From positions 1,674,001 through 1,738,000 of the forward strand of contig OZ257133.1 of assembly GCA_965279135.1 (NCBI GenBank): DNA of 64,000 nucleotides. Reading direction: 5' to 3'. Origin of the DNA: Croceimicrobium sp965279135 (GTDB taxonomy: Bacteria > Bacteroidota > Bacteroidia > Flavobacteriales > Schleiferiaceae). Both the position numbers and the translations under genes were made by a program. Shown here piece after piece: positions 18,090-26,820 of this stretch. Position 1 is the stretch's first letter. Each line of letters starts with the position of its first letter. The notes beneath the pieces were generated by a model. That model did not search any database and was not told where the DNA came from. It was given only the letters and a program-made list of their open reading frames with translations.

Positions 18090-18420
18090 TCACAAGTCTC
18101 TTTATATCTCTAACGTTAATTCCGTTATGGGAGGTTTGGTAAAGCACCTCACCGTTCTGGATAAAAATTAACTGCGGAGATTCGTGCGCCACACCATAAT
18201 GACGCGCTACCGCATTAGAGGTTTCCCGATACCTTATCAAATCTAAAAAATAAACGGGCAAATCCGAAAGATGTTCATCCCAGTCGCGTTGCAGTCGATC
18301 CCAAGCCATGCTGCTTATAACGCAGCGATTGGAATGCTTGAAAATGATGGCTCCCGATGAATTGGAAACCTGGTCTATCTCATCAAATTGAGAAGGATCC
18401 TGAAGAGTACGTAAGAGCAT
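18082..18420 (-). CDS. YtxJ-family monothiol bacilliredoxin-like protein
   Basis: A thioredoxin-fold protein of 112 residues matching the YtxJ/BrxC (DUF2847) family, which reduces mixed disulfides of bacillithiol with proteins. Landmarks are IIFKHSNRCVISSMAWDRL, with a single redox Cys in the active loop, then VYFLDLIRYRETSNAVARHYGV and the cis-Pro segment ESPQLIFIQNGEVLYQTSH. I chose the ATG at 18420 because the longer frame to 18474 adds a basic non-homologous extension and overlaps the upstream lipoprotein. Many Bacteroidota make bacillithiol; whether this one does cannot be seen here. Confidence 0.82.
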   Translation of the reverse strand: MLLRTLQDPSQFDEIDQVSNSSGAIIFKHSNRCVISSMAWDRLQRDWDEHLSDLPVYFLDLIRYRETSNAVARHYGVAHESPQLIFIQNGEVLYQTSHNGINVRDIKRLVNA

Positions 18421-18425
18421 TATCT

Positions 18426-18548
18426 CTAAACATTCACCTCTCCGGCTTCTGGAGCGGCGGTGTAAGCGGGACATTTCTCTGCTCCACCACAGGAAGTCAT
18501 ACTTAAAGCTCCTGCAACTAAGATTACCGCCACCAATACTTTTTTCAT
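18426..18548 (-). CDS. Tiny lipoprotein, 40 aa
   Basis: A very short gene encoding MKKVLVAVILVAGALSMTSC followed by about 20 residues (GGAEKCPAYTAAPEAGEVNV). The signal and lipobox MTSC are textbook, so the mature product is a lipid-anchored peptide of about 21 residues with one further Cys. It lies 5 bases before the YtxJ-like start, at the head of the operon, and starts with a normal ATG behind a candidate promoter. Function unknown. The conserved lipobox and operon spacing are the reasons for calling it real despite its size. Confidence 0.72.
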   Translation of the reverse strand: MKKVLVAVILVAGALSMTSCGGAEKCPAYTAAPEAGEVNV

Positions 18549-18586
18549 AATTCTTTCGATTAATGAGTAATTAAGATAGATTGCAA

Positions 18587-18594
18587 CAAAGTTA
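18587..18594 (-). promoter_or_regulatory. Candidate -7 box (TAACTTTG) for the lipA operon
   Basis: Minus-strand TAACTTTG matches TAnnTTTG, about 38 bases before the tiny-lipoprotein ATG. It lies in the divergent region shared with ung. No strict -33 TTG is seen. Confidence 0.35.
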
Positions 18595-18669
18595 GCCAAA
18601 TAATGCTAACCTCTTCTTCATATTAGTAACTCCAAAAAGCTGATTGTGGTATTCTATGAGAATGAAAAA

Positions 18670-19335
18670 ATGCAGGTGAATTCCGGTTGGAGAGATTTCC
18701 TAAATCAGGAATTTCAAAAACCCTACTTCCAGAAACTGCAAAAGCTCATTCAGGAGATGGAATCCCATCAGTCAGTCTTTCCACCCAAGCATTTGCGATT
18801 TAAATCCCTTGAATTCTTTGCACCGGAAGAAACTAAGGTGCTTATACTAGGCCAGGACCCCTATCATGGAGTGGGACAAGCGCATGGCCTATCATTTTCT
18901 GTACCGATGGGAGTTGCTTTCCCTCCATCTTTGCGAAACATTTTTAAAGAACTAAAATCAGATTTAAATCTGGATGCTCCATTTAGTGGAGACCTCAGCC
19001 CCTGGGCCCGTGAGGGCGTTCTCCTTCTCAATAGTGCCTTAACTGTTGAAGAAGCAAATGCTGGCTCTCATCTAAAATGGGGTTGGGAGGAATTTACAGA
19101 CTCAATTATTAAATATCTAAGCCAGAAGAATAAAAGAATGGTATTTGTGCTATGGGGTAAGTATGCGGAAAGCAAATCCAAGTTCATTGATCAAGAAAAA
19201 CATCTCTGTTTAAAATCCGCTCACCCCTCTCCTCTATCAGCCCATCGAGGTTTTTTCGGTTCTAAACCCTTCTCCCAAGCCAATCATTTTCTTGAATCTC
19301 ATAACCTGAAGCCCGTTTCATGGCGACTCGATTAA
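18670..19335 (+). CDS. ung: Uracil-DNA glycosylase, family 1
   Basis: Removes uracil from DNA as the first step of base excision repair. The N-terminus SGWRDFLNQEFQKPYF is the family start. The catalytic GQDPYHG motif (Asp 63) and the later HPSPLSAHRGFFGS loop with the catalytic His near residue 184 are complete. LSFSVP and LWGKYAESK are also typical. About 221 residues. I chose the ATG at 18670 over the GTG at 18646 because it matches the family's usual N-terminus. It overlaps the next gene by 16 bases. Confidence 0.96.
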   Translation: MQVNSGWRDFLNQEFQKPYFQKLQKLIQEMESHQSVFPPKHLRFKSLEFFAPEETKVLILGQDPYHGVGQAHGLSFSVPMGVAFPPSLRNIFKELKSDLNLDAPFSGDLSPWAREGVLLLNSALTVEEANAGSHLKWGWEEFTDSIIKYLSQKNKRMVFVLWGKYAESKSKFIDQEKHLCLKSAHPSPLSAHRGFFGSKPFSQANHFLESHNLKPVSWRLD

Positions 19336-20918
19336 TCTTAATGTGCCTGATGCTAGTCAGCTCGCTTATTTGCTTGGGTCAGGTTAAGCATGTGAGCAGC
19401 CCGGAGGAAAACTGGAAAATCGAGGTGGAAAAGCTATTGGAAGATCAAGGTAATTTGAATAAGCCTAAATGGGCTCTGCAAGAAGCCGGCTTCTGGCTTT
19501 TTGAAATAAGGAAAGACACTTTATACACTGGTCCTAAAATGCGCATTGGGGAATTAAGTATTAGCAATGCGGATGACTTAAACCTGTTTGACGCAAGAAC
19601 CACCTTGAACGATTCGCTATATCGATTTCATCTTTCAGAATTACTGCTAAAAAAAGCCAATCAGGGATACCCTTTTGCCAGCTTGATACTTGAAGACTAT
19701 GAAATACTAAACAATGAGTTGGTAGCCCATCTGAACCTGGATAAAGGCCCACTTATTAGATTAGATTCATTGGTAATTCTTGGTGATAGTAAAATCAATC
19801 GAAGTTTCATCGAGCGAGAATTGGGATGGCAGAGTGGAAGAATCTACTCAAAGAAGTATCTGGAGTCCTTAGTACCCGTTTTAAAACGATTGGAATTCCT
19901 TCAAAACGAGAGAGCTCCGGCAGTGGCCTTTTTCCCCGGATCAGCACATGTTTATCTCTATCTAAAGAAAAGGGGTGCTAATCTGATCAATGGAGTTGTG
20001 GGCTTAAACACTGATGACAATGGAAACAGCACCCTAACCGGAGACTTTCAATTGAGGCTTCTTAATACCTTTAAACGCGGGGAAGAAATCAGCTTTCGCT
20101 GGAGAAATCCTGGAAATCAATCTCAAGATTTGAATCTGGGCTTTCATTACCCTTATCTGTTTGGAAGTCCTATCGGCTTGGGATTGGATTTAGAAATCTT
20201 CAGGCAAGACAGCAGCTTTGTTCGCCGAGATTTTAAGCTGAGTCTTCCCTACCGCCTGGCTCAAGGATCACATTTTAATGTGAGTGGACAGTTTTTCTCC
20301 ACCAATCCATTAGGAGTAGAAACAAACAGTCAATTCCAGGTTGCCGAAATCCAGACCCTCCGATTTAATCTTGGCTTTGACGTAGACCGAAGAGATGACG
20401 CAATCGTAAGCAAAGATGGTTATCGACTTGATTTCGAATTAGGGTCTGGCCAAAGAACAAGCCCTGAAGGGACCGAAGTTCAATACCTCTGGAGAGGGAA
20501 CTGGTCCTATTTTCTCCCTTATAAAAGAAGGTGGGTCTGGCATCAGAGTTATAGCACCGCGGGGATGAGTGGAACCGACCTCCAGGATAATGAAATCTTC
20601 CGATTGGGAGGTATTAACGACTTAAGAGGTTTCAACGAATGGTCGTTTTTTACTCCCGCCTATGGTTTAATGCGATCGGAAATTCGATATATGCTTGGGG
20701 CCTATGATTATCTAAGCATTTTCGGTGATCTAGCTTTTACCGAAAGGGATCGCAGTACAGAGAGTGTTTGGGATCGACATAGTGGTCTTGGTTTAGGTGT
20801 AAACTTTCAAACCAAAGGAGGCATATTTTCGTTATTTCTAGCAGTAGGACAAACGAATAGGGCGCAGTATGATCTTAGAAGCAGCAAAATTCACCTGGCT
20901 TATGTGAATCGCTTCTAG
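19320..20918 (+). CDS. BamA/TamA-like outer-membrane protein (POTRA plus barrel)
   Basis: An Omp85-superfamily protein of 532 residues with a signal peptide (about 1-21). The N-terminal 200 residues contain at least one POTRA-like domain (KGPLIRLDSLVILGDSKINRSFIERELGW...). From about residue 215 a 16-strand barrel follows, with the lid-lock motif LRGF in FRLGGINDLRGFNEWSFF near residue 440 and a terminal aromatic strand ending NRF. It is shorter than BamA, which carries five POTRA domains. TamA-like or a lipoprotein-surface assembly factor are possible roles. It is coupled to ung by overlap, which is probably chance packing. Confidence 0.82.
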   Translation: MATRLILMCLMLVSSLICLGQVKHVSSPEENWKIEVEKLLEDQGNLNKPKWALQEAGFWLFEIRKDTLYTGPKMRIGELSISNADDLNLFDARTTLNDSLYRFHLSELLLKKANQGYPFASLILEDYEILNNELVAHLNLDKGPLIRLDSLVILGDSKINRSFIERELGWQSGRIYSKKYLESLVPVLKRLEFLQNERAPAVAFFPGSAHVYLYLKKRGANLINGVVGLNTDDNGNSTLTGDFQLRLLNTFKRGEEISFRWRNPGNQSQDLNLGFHYPYLFGSPIGLGLDLEIFRQDSSFVRRDFKLSLPYRLAQGSHFNVSGQFFSTNPLGVETNSQFQVAEIQTLRFNLGFDVDRRDDAIVSKDGYRLDFELGSGQRTSPEGTEVQYLWRGNWSYFLPYKRRWVWHQSYSTAGMSGTDLQDNEIFRLGGINDLRGFNEWSFFTPAYGLMRSEIRYMLGAYDYLSIFGDLAFTERDRSTESVWDRHSGLGLGVNFQTKGGIFSLFLAVGQTNRAQYDLRSSKIHLAYVNRF

Positions 20919-20935
20919 CCTCAATCATTAATACT

Positions 20936-20943
20936 TAAATTTG
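20936..20943 (+). promoter_or_regulatory. Candidate -7 box (TAAATTTG) before GWxTD gene
   Basis: TAAATTTG matches TAnnTTTG and ends 3 bases before the ATG at 20947, which would give an almost leaderless message. No -33 TTG was found, so it may instead be chance. Confidence 0.22.
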
Positions 20944-20946
20944 CTT

Positions 20947-22281
20947 ATGCGTAAAATCTTTTTGATCGGCTTTAGTCTTTTAATGCTTTCGCAGTGTCGC
21001 GGTCCGGAAGGTTTGCAAACCAATAATCTTTCCTATCTCTACAATAAGCAAGAGGTGGGCTTACGTCCAAAGTTTTACCTCGTTCCAGAAAGTGATACCT
21101 TATTTAGCGTAAACTATCAGCTTCAAACACAGGACTTTCTCTTTTCCAGACCTACGGATGAATCCGAATACGAAGCTAGAATTCGGATCGACTACCAATT
21201 ACTGCCCAACTTAGAGAGCAGTACTATTTTAGATAGTGGCGTGGTTGCATTTAATTACCGGGTAAAAAAGGTTAAAAATGAACTTTTAAAGGGAAGTTTT
21301 AAGCTGGTCCTTCCGGACGATAGCCCGAAAAGTTTGCTTTATCTAAAGGTTTCTGATTTAAACCGTGGTAGTTCCCAGGTAAATTTCCTTTGGATAGATA
21401 ATAGCAGTTACAATGCCTCCAGTTACTTCTTGTTGAAAGATTCAGCGGGTAACTCCTTATTCAAGAACCATATCCCACCCGGTATCCCATTTAAGGTTGA
21501 GCATAGCCTATTGCCGGCGAAGCAGTTTTATGTGAGTCATTATCGGCGAGATTTCCCTTTTGCTCTTCCCCCCTATTCTTCTCAAGAAGATCAGGCTTTT
21601 GACATTAAGCCTGATACTACTTTTATAGTCCCCGCTAACACTAATCTGATATTCAAAGAACCGGGCTTTTATCACTTCCGACTTGATACTAACCAATGGA
21701 ATGGCTTTTCCATACACTCCTATTATCAAGCCTTTCCTCTAATTGGTAACCATCAGCAAATGGCAGATCCGCTGCGATACTTGACTACGCAAAGGGAATA
21801 CAGCGAGATGCAAGCCGTTTATGACAAACCGGAAGAATTGCAAAAATGGATTGATGATTTCTGGATTCGAAGGGGTGGCAGCAGCGAACGGGCCCGCAAT
21901 CTGGTGGCCAATTTCTATGAGCGTGTGGAGGCTTCCAATCAAAATTTTAGCTCCTACTTAGAAGGCTGGAAAACGGATCGGGGCATAGTGTATATTATCT
22001 ACGGCCCACCAAATGCAGTATACCGTTCCTCGGCTGGCGAAGCCTGGGTTTATGGCAATGAGAATTCAGCTCTCTCCTATTACTTCAATTTTATCCATCT
22101 GGACAATCCCTTTAGTGATAATGACTATTCTTTAGAGCGATCAAATCAATATCGCTATGGGTGGGGACAAGCAATTGAAGCCTGGCGTCGTGGTCATATC
22201 TACAATTCCAAGGATATCAGACGCGAACAAGACAATTATGACCAACTCCAATACCGAAGCCGAAATCCTATGTGGTATTAG
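20947..22281 (+). CDS. GWxTD domain lipoprotein
   Basis: A lipoprotein of 444 residues (signal MRKIFLIGFSLLMLSQC, lipobox LSQC). The C-terminal 150 residues hold the GWxTD domain: FWIRRGGSSERARNLVANFYERV followed by GWKTDRGIVYIIYGPPN, the signature of the family, and a final basic, aromatic tail. The middle is beta-rich. The family is widespread in Bacteroidota and its function is unknown. The ATG at 20947 is preferred to the TTG two codons earlier. Its end overlaps rlmB by 44 bases. Confidence 0.88.
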   Translation: MRKIFLIGFSLLMLSQCRGPEGLQTNNLSYLYNKQEVGLRPKFYLVPESDTLFSVNYQLQTQDFLFSRPTDESEYEARIRIDYQLLPNLESSTILDSGVVAFNYRVKKVKNELLKGSFKLVLPDDSPKSLLYLKVSDLNRGSSQVNFLWIDNSSYNASSYFLLKDSAGNSLFKNHIPPGIPFKVEHSLLPAKQFYVSHYRRDFPFALPPYSSQEDQAFDIKPDTTFIVPANTNLIFKEPGFYHFRLDTNQWNGFSIHSYYQAFPLIGNHQQMADPLRYLTTQREYSEMQAVYDKPEELQKWIDDFWIRRGGSSERARNLVANFYERVEASNQNFSSYLEGWKTDRGIVYIIYGPPNAVYRSSAGEAWVYGNENSALSYYFNFIHLDNPFSDNDYSLERSNQYRYGWGQAIEAWRRGHIYNSKDIRREQDNYDQLQYRSRNPMWY

Positions 22282-22987
22282 GCCCCTGCTCGAAGCCATC
22301 GAGGCAGACAAGGAAATCGACAAAATCTACATCCAAAAAAACCTTCAAGGCGCCTTATTTAAAGAGCTGTGGGGAGTTATTAAAGCTCAAAAATTACCCT
22401 ATACGGTAGTTCCTAAAAGTCGCCTCGATAAATTCACACGTAAAAACCATCAGGGGGTTGTTGCTACTTTAAGTGTAGTGCAAAGTGTTGATCTCAAGGA
22501 AATTGTACAGGCTACTTTCGAAAAGGGTGAAGATCCTCTAATTGTAATCCTCGACCGGGTAAGTGATGTACGAAACTTAGGAGCTATCGCGCGTACAGCA
22601 GATGCAACCGGCGCCCATGCTTTGGTAACCACTCTACGAAATTCAGCGGCAGTAAATATGGATGCCATGAAAGCCTCAGCCGGGGCTCTCAACCACTTGC
22701 CACTGTGTAAAGAATCAAATCTAAATGAAACTGTTACCTGGCTGCAGATGAGTGGCATTAAGGTTGTAGCATGTAGTGAAAAGACAGACCAACTGTGTTA
22801 TGATACTGATTTAACTGGTCCCCTGGCCTTAATTATGGGCTCTGAAGATAAAGGCGTCGCTCCCGAACGCTTGAAATCTAGCAATGAAGTAGTTAAATTG
22901 CCAATGCTAGGCCGGGTAGGATCATTAAATGTATCAGTAGCAGCGGGTGCTGTACTTTATGAAATTATCCGGCAACGAAGCACCTAA
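22238..22987 (+). CDS. rlmB: 23S rRNA 2'-O-methyltransferase RlmB-like (TrmH/SPOUT)
   Basis: SPOUT-class RNA methyltransferase of about 249 residues. The N-terminal RNA-binding domain begins CGIRPLLEAIEADKEIDKIYIQK. The knotted catalytic domain has ILDRVSDVRNLGAIARTADATGAHALV, LALIMGSEDKGVAPE and LPMLGRVGSLNVSVAAGAVLYE, the three motifs that build the SAM-binding knot. By homology it 2'-O-methylates G2251 of 23S rRNA; another TrmH-type target is possible. I chose the ATG at 22238 because the earlier ATG at 22157 lies deep inside the GWxTD gene. Confidence 0.92.
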   Translation: MTNSNTEAEILCGIRPLLEAIEADKEIDKIYIQKNLQGALFKELWGVIKAQKLPYTVVPKSRLDKFTRKNHQGVVATLSVVQSVDLKEIVQATFEKGEDPLIVILDRVSDVRNLGAIARTADATGAHALVTTLRNSAAVNMDAMKASAGALNHLPLCKESNLNETVTWLQMSGIKVVACSEKTDQLCYDTDLTGPLALIMGSEDKGVAPERLKSSNEVVKLPMLGRVGSLNVSVAAGAVLYEIIRQRST

Positions 22988-22998
22988 ATTCTCTGACT

Positions 22999-25900
22999 AT
23001 GCGTTTTTTCAAAGTCTTGTCCCTAATAGTTCTAACAACTCTACTAAATGCACAAGACTTTGATCTCTTGCAGCACATCCAACTCGGCGACGGAGAAGGC
23101 GAACAGGATTATTCCTATAAAATTGATTTCTTCAGTAATGGCGACCTATTAGTCGCGGGACAGTTTGAGGGTTTTATTGACTTTGATCCGGACAGTACTG
23201 TTCGGGATATGCGAATAAGCACTGAAAATGGCGGGGAGACCTATTTGGTTCGTTACAGTCCCTCCGGAGATCTGATCTGGTGGCGAAGCATACGCAGCGA
23301 TCGAGACATTGAAGCTTATGGTATTCTCGTTGATAATCAGGATAATTTCTATGTTACCGGTACCTATATTGAGGAAGCCATCTTTGATGAAAGTAATCCC
23401 AACGCAAAACTCAGCGGGGTAAGTCCAAATGATGGTGATGCCTTTATTGCAAAATACAATGCTAATGGAAACTACATCTGGGCAAGCCCTATTGCCGGTT
23501 TTGGTATAGATGCAGGTTTTGATTTAGAACTAAACCCAGCTGGGGAAATCGTAGTTCTAGGAACCTTTGGCGATAGCATTTACTTCGATCCAAATCAGAG
23601 CAGTACCCTTCGGGTTTCCGCCGGGGCAGGCGATGTCTTCTTTGCAGGCTTTAACGCTACCAACGGGCAATTCCAATGGGTACAAACCATATCAGGCATT
23701 GGTTTTGACAATCCTAATTCCATCGAAATAGACAGCCAGGGTAACTACTATATCCTGGGAGATTATACCTCTACTCTAACCTTCCAACTTAACCCCTTAG
23801 AAACTCTGGTTAGTAGCGGTAGTAATGATGTCTTTGTTGCCCGCTATGATAACAACCGACAATTCGAATGGGCCGAAAAATTGGCCGGCAGTTCTACCGA
23901 CGTCGCGCACGGCATGGAACTCGCCAATGATACTTTACTGCTGATTACCGGAGTTTTTCGGCTCAGTATTCAACTTGATCCTTCGGGTACGCAAAACGCA
24001 TTTACCGGTACAAACTTCAACTATGACATTTTTATCCTGGCCCTTGATACTGCGGCAAACTACCAGTGGGCTGGTACATTTGGGTCTACATCTGCTGATG
24101 TGGTAAGAGGTATATGCATTCGCAACAATAGTGAAGTTTGGTTGGGAGGACATTTTGATGGAACCGTGGATTTTAACACTGACCCTAACCAAAGCTTCAA
24201 TCTTTCTGCATCTGGCGGTGACGGTTTCCTATCGGGTTACCAACTTAACAACGGTAATTTCGTAAATGCCTATCACATGAGCGGTAGTGCATTCAGTTGG
24301 GTAAGTGATTTGGAATCCGATCCTTCTTCTAAGATATGGACCGTCGGTGCACTTTTCGATCAAACGAATTTCAATCCCAGCGGCACTGGTTACATTCTAA
24401 GCAGTCCCGCAAGTGGAAATGGGAATTCCTTTTTCGCGTCCTATACGACCATGGCATTTGACACGGCCTGGGTTACTGAAGATGGTACCGGAGGCAATGA
24501 CTATTTAGGTAGTGCAAAATTCCTGAGTGATGGTTCTATTCTCACCTGTGGCACCTTTGAAGGAATGATTGATATGGATCCTGGCGTTGGAGAGCATATT
24601 CTGCGTTCTCGTGGAGACCGGGATGTTTTTTTAGCGCGTTACAATAATCAATTCCAACTGCTTTGGGCTAAACGTTTTGGTGGCCCTGATTTCGATGAAG
24701 CAACGGCGATAACCGAAGACCCGGCTGGAAACGTTTATGTCGCAGGTCACTACCGCGATCGCTTCTTTTATGATGGCACTAATGGTCCGGATAGTCTGGT
24801 ATCGGGTTCACTTAGCTCGGTTTTTATGGCCAAGTTAAACCCACAAGGTCAGCTGATTTGGATGAATGATATTCAAGGTTTGGGAAATGAATATGCTTAT
24901 GGCTTATCGGCAAATCCGCAAGGGCAAGTCGCTATTGCCGGATGGATGCAATTCAATATCAGTTTTGATGGTGTAAACACCAGTAGCAATGTTAATAATC
25001 GTGCCGCTTACATCGCGGTATATGATACCAATAGTTCCTTCATTTGGGGAGAGATAATTGACGGAGCTAGTAATGAGTACGGTTATTCCTGCTTCGCTTC
25101 CGCCACTGGCGATTTCTACCTGGGAGGCTCTTATCGTAATACCGTAGATTTTGATCCGGGTAGCGGTGTAGATTCTCACACTTCCAACTTCGGAGGACAA
25201 GACGCTTTCTTTGCCAAGTACAGTAACTCAGGACAATATCAATGGGTACAGGTATTTGGTCAAAACACCTTTGAAGCCATTTATGCTTTTGCTGAAGATG
25301 ATAATCAAAACCTCTATGTTTCTGGCAATTTTTCTGCTACTGTAGATTTCGATTTCTCTTCTGCAGTACAGAACTTAAGTAGTAATGGTTCCGATGATGT
25401 ATTTGTGCTCAGTGTCGACAGCTCCGGCAGCTTTCGCTGGGCTACTAATTTGGGGGGAACGGGAATTGACTATCCCTATGATTTAGCGGTAAGAGACAGC
25501 CTGGTACTTAGCGTTGGGGCCTTTGCAAATACCATTGATCTGGACCCCGGAATCGATTCTCTTTTCGCCGTGTCAAATGGTCAAGATGATATCTATCTTC
25601 AGGTTTTAGATACCAGTGGCAATTTTGTGAACGGCCTTAGTGCAGGTGGTTTCAGACAAGACTTAGGTATGTCCGTTGATCATCTTAATGGAGAAACCAT
25701 TCTGGGCGGGCATTTCCAGGAAACCGCTGATTTCGATCCTGACAGTATTGATGAATTCAATCTGCGTAGTTCCGGCTTGTTTGATGCTTTCATCCTGAAA
25801 TTGGGCACGCCCGGGCTTTGTCCTCCCCTTAAGGACTCCATCCAAACGGAGGCCTGCGCTTCCTATTTCTGGAGGGGTAATACTTACCAACAAAGCGGCG

Positions 25901-26745
25901 TCTTCACAGACACCGTAATTTACAGTCCGGCTTGCGACTCCATCTATATTTTAAACCTGACGATCAATCAAATAGAATATGATAGCCTTATCACCCAAGC
26001 ATGTGATTCATACGACTGGCGAGGAAACACTTATTTCTCCAGTGGACTTTACTATGATACCGTTTCTGGTTTAAGCCCTAAATGCGATTCTATTTATGTC
26101 CTTGATCTTAGCCTTGGAACTAGTAATAATTACTTCTACAATATAAATGGCTGCGACTCTGTAGTCTTTAGGGGTATTACTTATTTCAATGGAGGATATG
26201 TGGTCGATACTTTGCAAGACGTTAATGGTTGCGATTCCATTGAGGAGTTTTTCATCTATGTGGAGAGTTTAGATCGTACTGTGATCAGCAATGGTTTTAC
26301 GGCCACTGCATCTCAGAATAATGTCCAATATCAGTGGATCAACTGCGATAGTGGTACGTTAGTTCCAAATGCTATCACCCAAAACTTTGATCCCTCTATG
26401 TATAATGCACCAAATGGCAATTATGCAGTAGAATTAAGCAGTACGAACTGCACTGCTACCAGTGATTGTGTGTTCCTTCAAAACATTGATCTGCCAGAAT
26501 GGAGTCTAGCCTCTCCCCTGGTTTATCCTAATCCAAGCGATGGACTATTGCAAATTGAACTGCCTGATGCTGATCGATATCGATTTGAACTGTATGATGC
26601 GCAAGGACGCCAATGCAAACTAAAGAACGGATTTGCCATCCAGGGAAAACTCGAAATAGAACTTCCCCAAAGATCTGGATTGTATTATTTAAGGATTGAA
26701 AACAGCCTACAAGAATATTGGCAAGAATCTATTATTCGGAGATAG
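22999..26745 (+). CDS. Large T9SS-secreted SBBP-type repeat protein, 1248 aa
   Basis: A cell-surface protein with a signal peptide (about 1-19). Residues 20-930 are about 18 repeats of an SBBP/beta-propeller type, each with a 'G.F.G.(I/V)DFDP' strand and a 'D.F.A.Y...G...WA..' strand. A block of three Cys-containing repeats follows (about 935-1100; C.SY.WRGNTY..SG...DT...CDSIY), then the T9SS type A domain at the C-terminus (VYPNPSDGLLQIEL ... ). It is probably secreted through T9SS and displayed. Ligand unknown. A bidirectional terminator follows at 26774. Confidence 0.87.
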   Translation: MRFFKVLSLIVLTTLLNAQDFDLLQHIQLGDGEGEQDYSYKIDFFSNGDLLVAGQFEGFIDFDPDSTVRDMRISTENGGETYLVRYSPSGDLIWWRSIRSDRDIEAYGILVDNQDNFYVTGTYIEEAIFDESNPNAKLSGVSPNDGDAFIAKYNANGNYIWASPIAGFGIDAGFDLELNPAGEIVVLGTFGDSIYFDPNQSSTLRVSAGAGDVFFAGFNATNGQFQWVQTISGIGFDNPNSIEIDSQGNYYILGDYTSTLTFQLNPLETLVSSGSNDVFVARYDNNRQFEWAEKLAGSSTDVAHGMELANDTLLLITGVFRLSIQLDPSGTQNAFTGTNFNYDIFILALDTAANYQWAGTFGSTSADVVRGICIRNNSEVWLGGHFDGTVDFNTDPNQSFNLSASGGDGFLSGYQLNNGNFVNAYHMSGSAFSWVSDLESDPSSKIWTVGALFDQTNFNPSGTGYILSSPASGNGNSFFASYTTMAFDTAWVTEDGTGGNDYLGSAKFLSDGSILTCGTFEGMIDMDPGVGEHILRSRGDRDVFLARYNNQFQLLWAKRFGGPDFDEATAITEDPAGNVYVAGHYRDRFFYDGTNGPDSLVSGSLSSVFMAKLNPQGQLIWMNDIQGLGNEYAYGLSANPQGQVAIAGWMQFNISFDGVNTSSNVNNRAAYIAVYDTNSSFIWGEIIDGASNEYGYSCFASATGDFYLGGSYRNTVDFDPGSGVDSHTSNFGGQDAFFAKYSNSGQYQWVQVFGQNTFEAIYAFAEDDNQNLYVSGNFSATVDFDFSSAVQNLSSNGSDDVFVLSVDSSGSFRWATNLGGTGIDYPYDLAVRDSLVLSVGAFANTIDLDPGIDSLFAVSNGQDDIYLQVLDTSGNFVNGLSAGGFRQDLGMSVDHLNGETILGGHFQETADFDPDSIDEFNLRSSGLFDAFILKLGTPGLCPPLKDSIQTEACASYFWRGNTYQQSGVFTDTVIYSPACDSIYILNLTINQIEYDSLITQACDSYDWRGNTYFSSGLYYDTVSGLSPKCDSIYVLDLSLGTSNNYFYNINGCDSVVFRGITYFNGGYVVDTLQDVNGCDSIEEFFIYVESLDRTVISNGFTATASQNNVQYQWINCDSGTLVPNAITQNFDPSMYNAPNGNYAVELSSTNCTATSDCVFLQNIDLPEWSLASPLVYPNPSDGLLQIELPDADRYRFELYDAQGRQCKLKNGFAIQGKLEIELPQRSGLYYLRIENSLQEYWQESIIRR

Positions 26746-26773
26746 TGGAATAGCTCGACAATAACTAAACAAA

Positions 26774-26797
26774 AAACCCTGGCATACACCAGGGTTT
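26774..26797. terminator. Bidirectional intrinsic terminator between convergent genes
   Basis: AAACCCTGG and CCAGGGTTT form a 9-bp stem with a 6-base loop. It has A-rich sequence to the left and TTTAAATTTAT to the right, so it can work on both strands. It serves the genes ending at 26745 (+) and 26821 (-). Confidence 0.85.
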
Positions 26798-26820
26798 AAA
26801 TTTATCTTATGGATTGAAAT

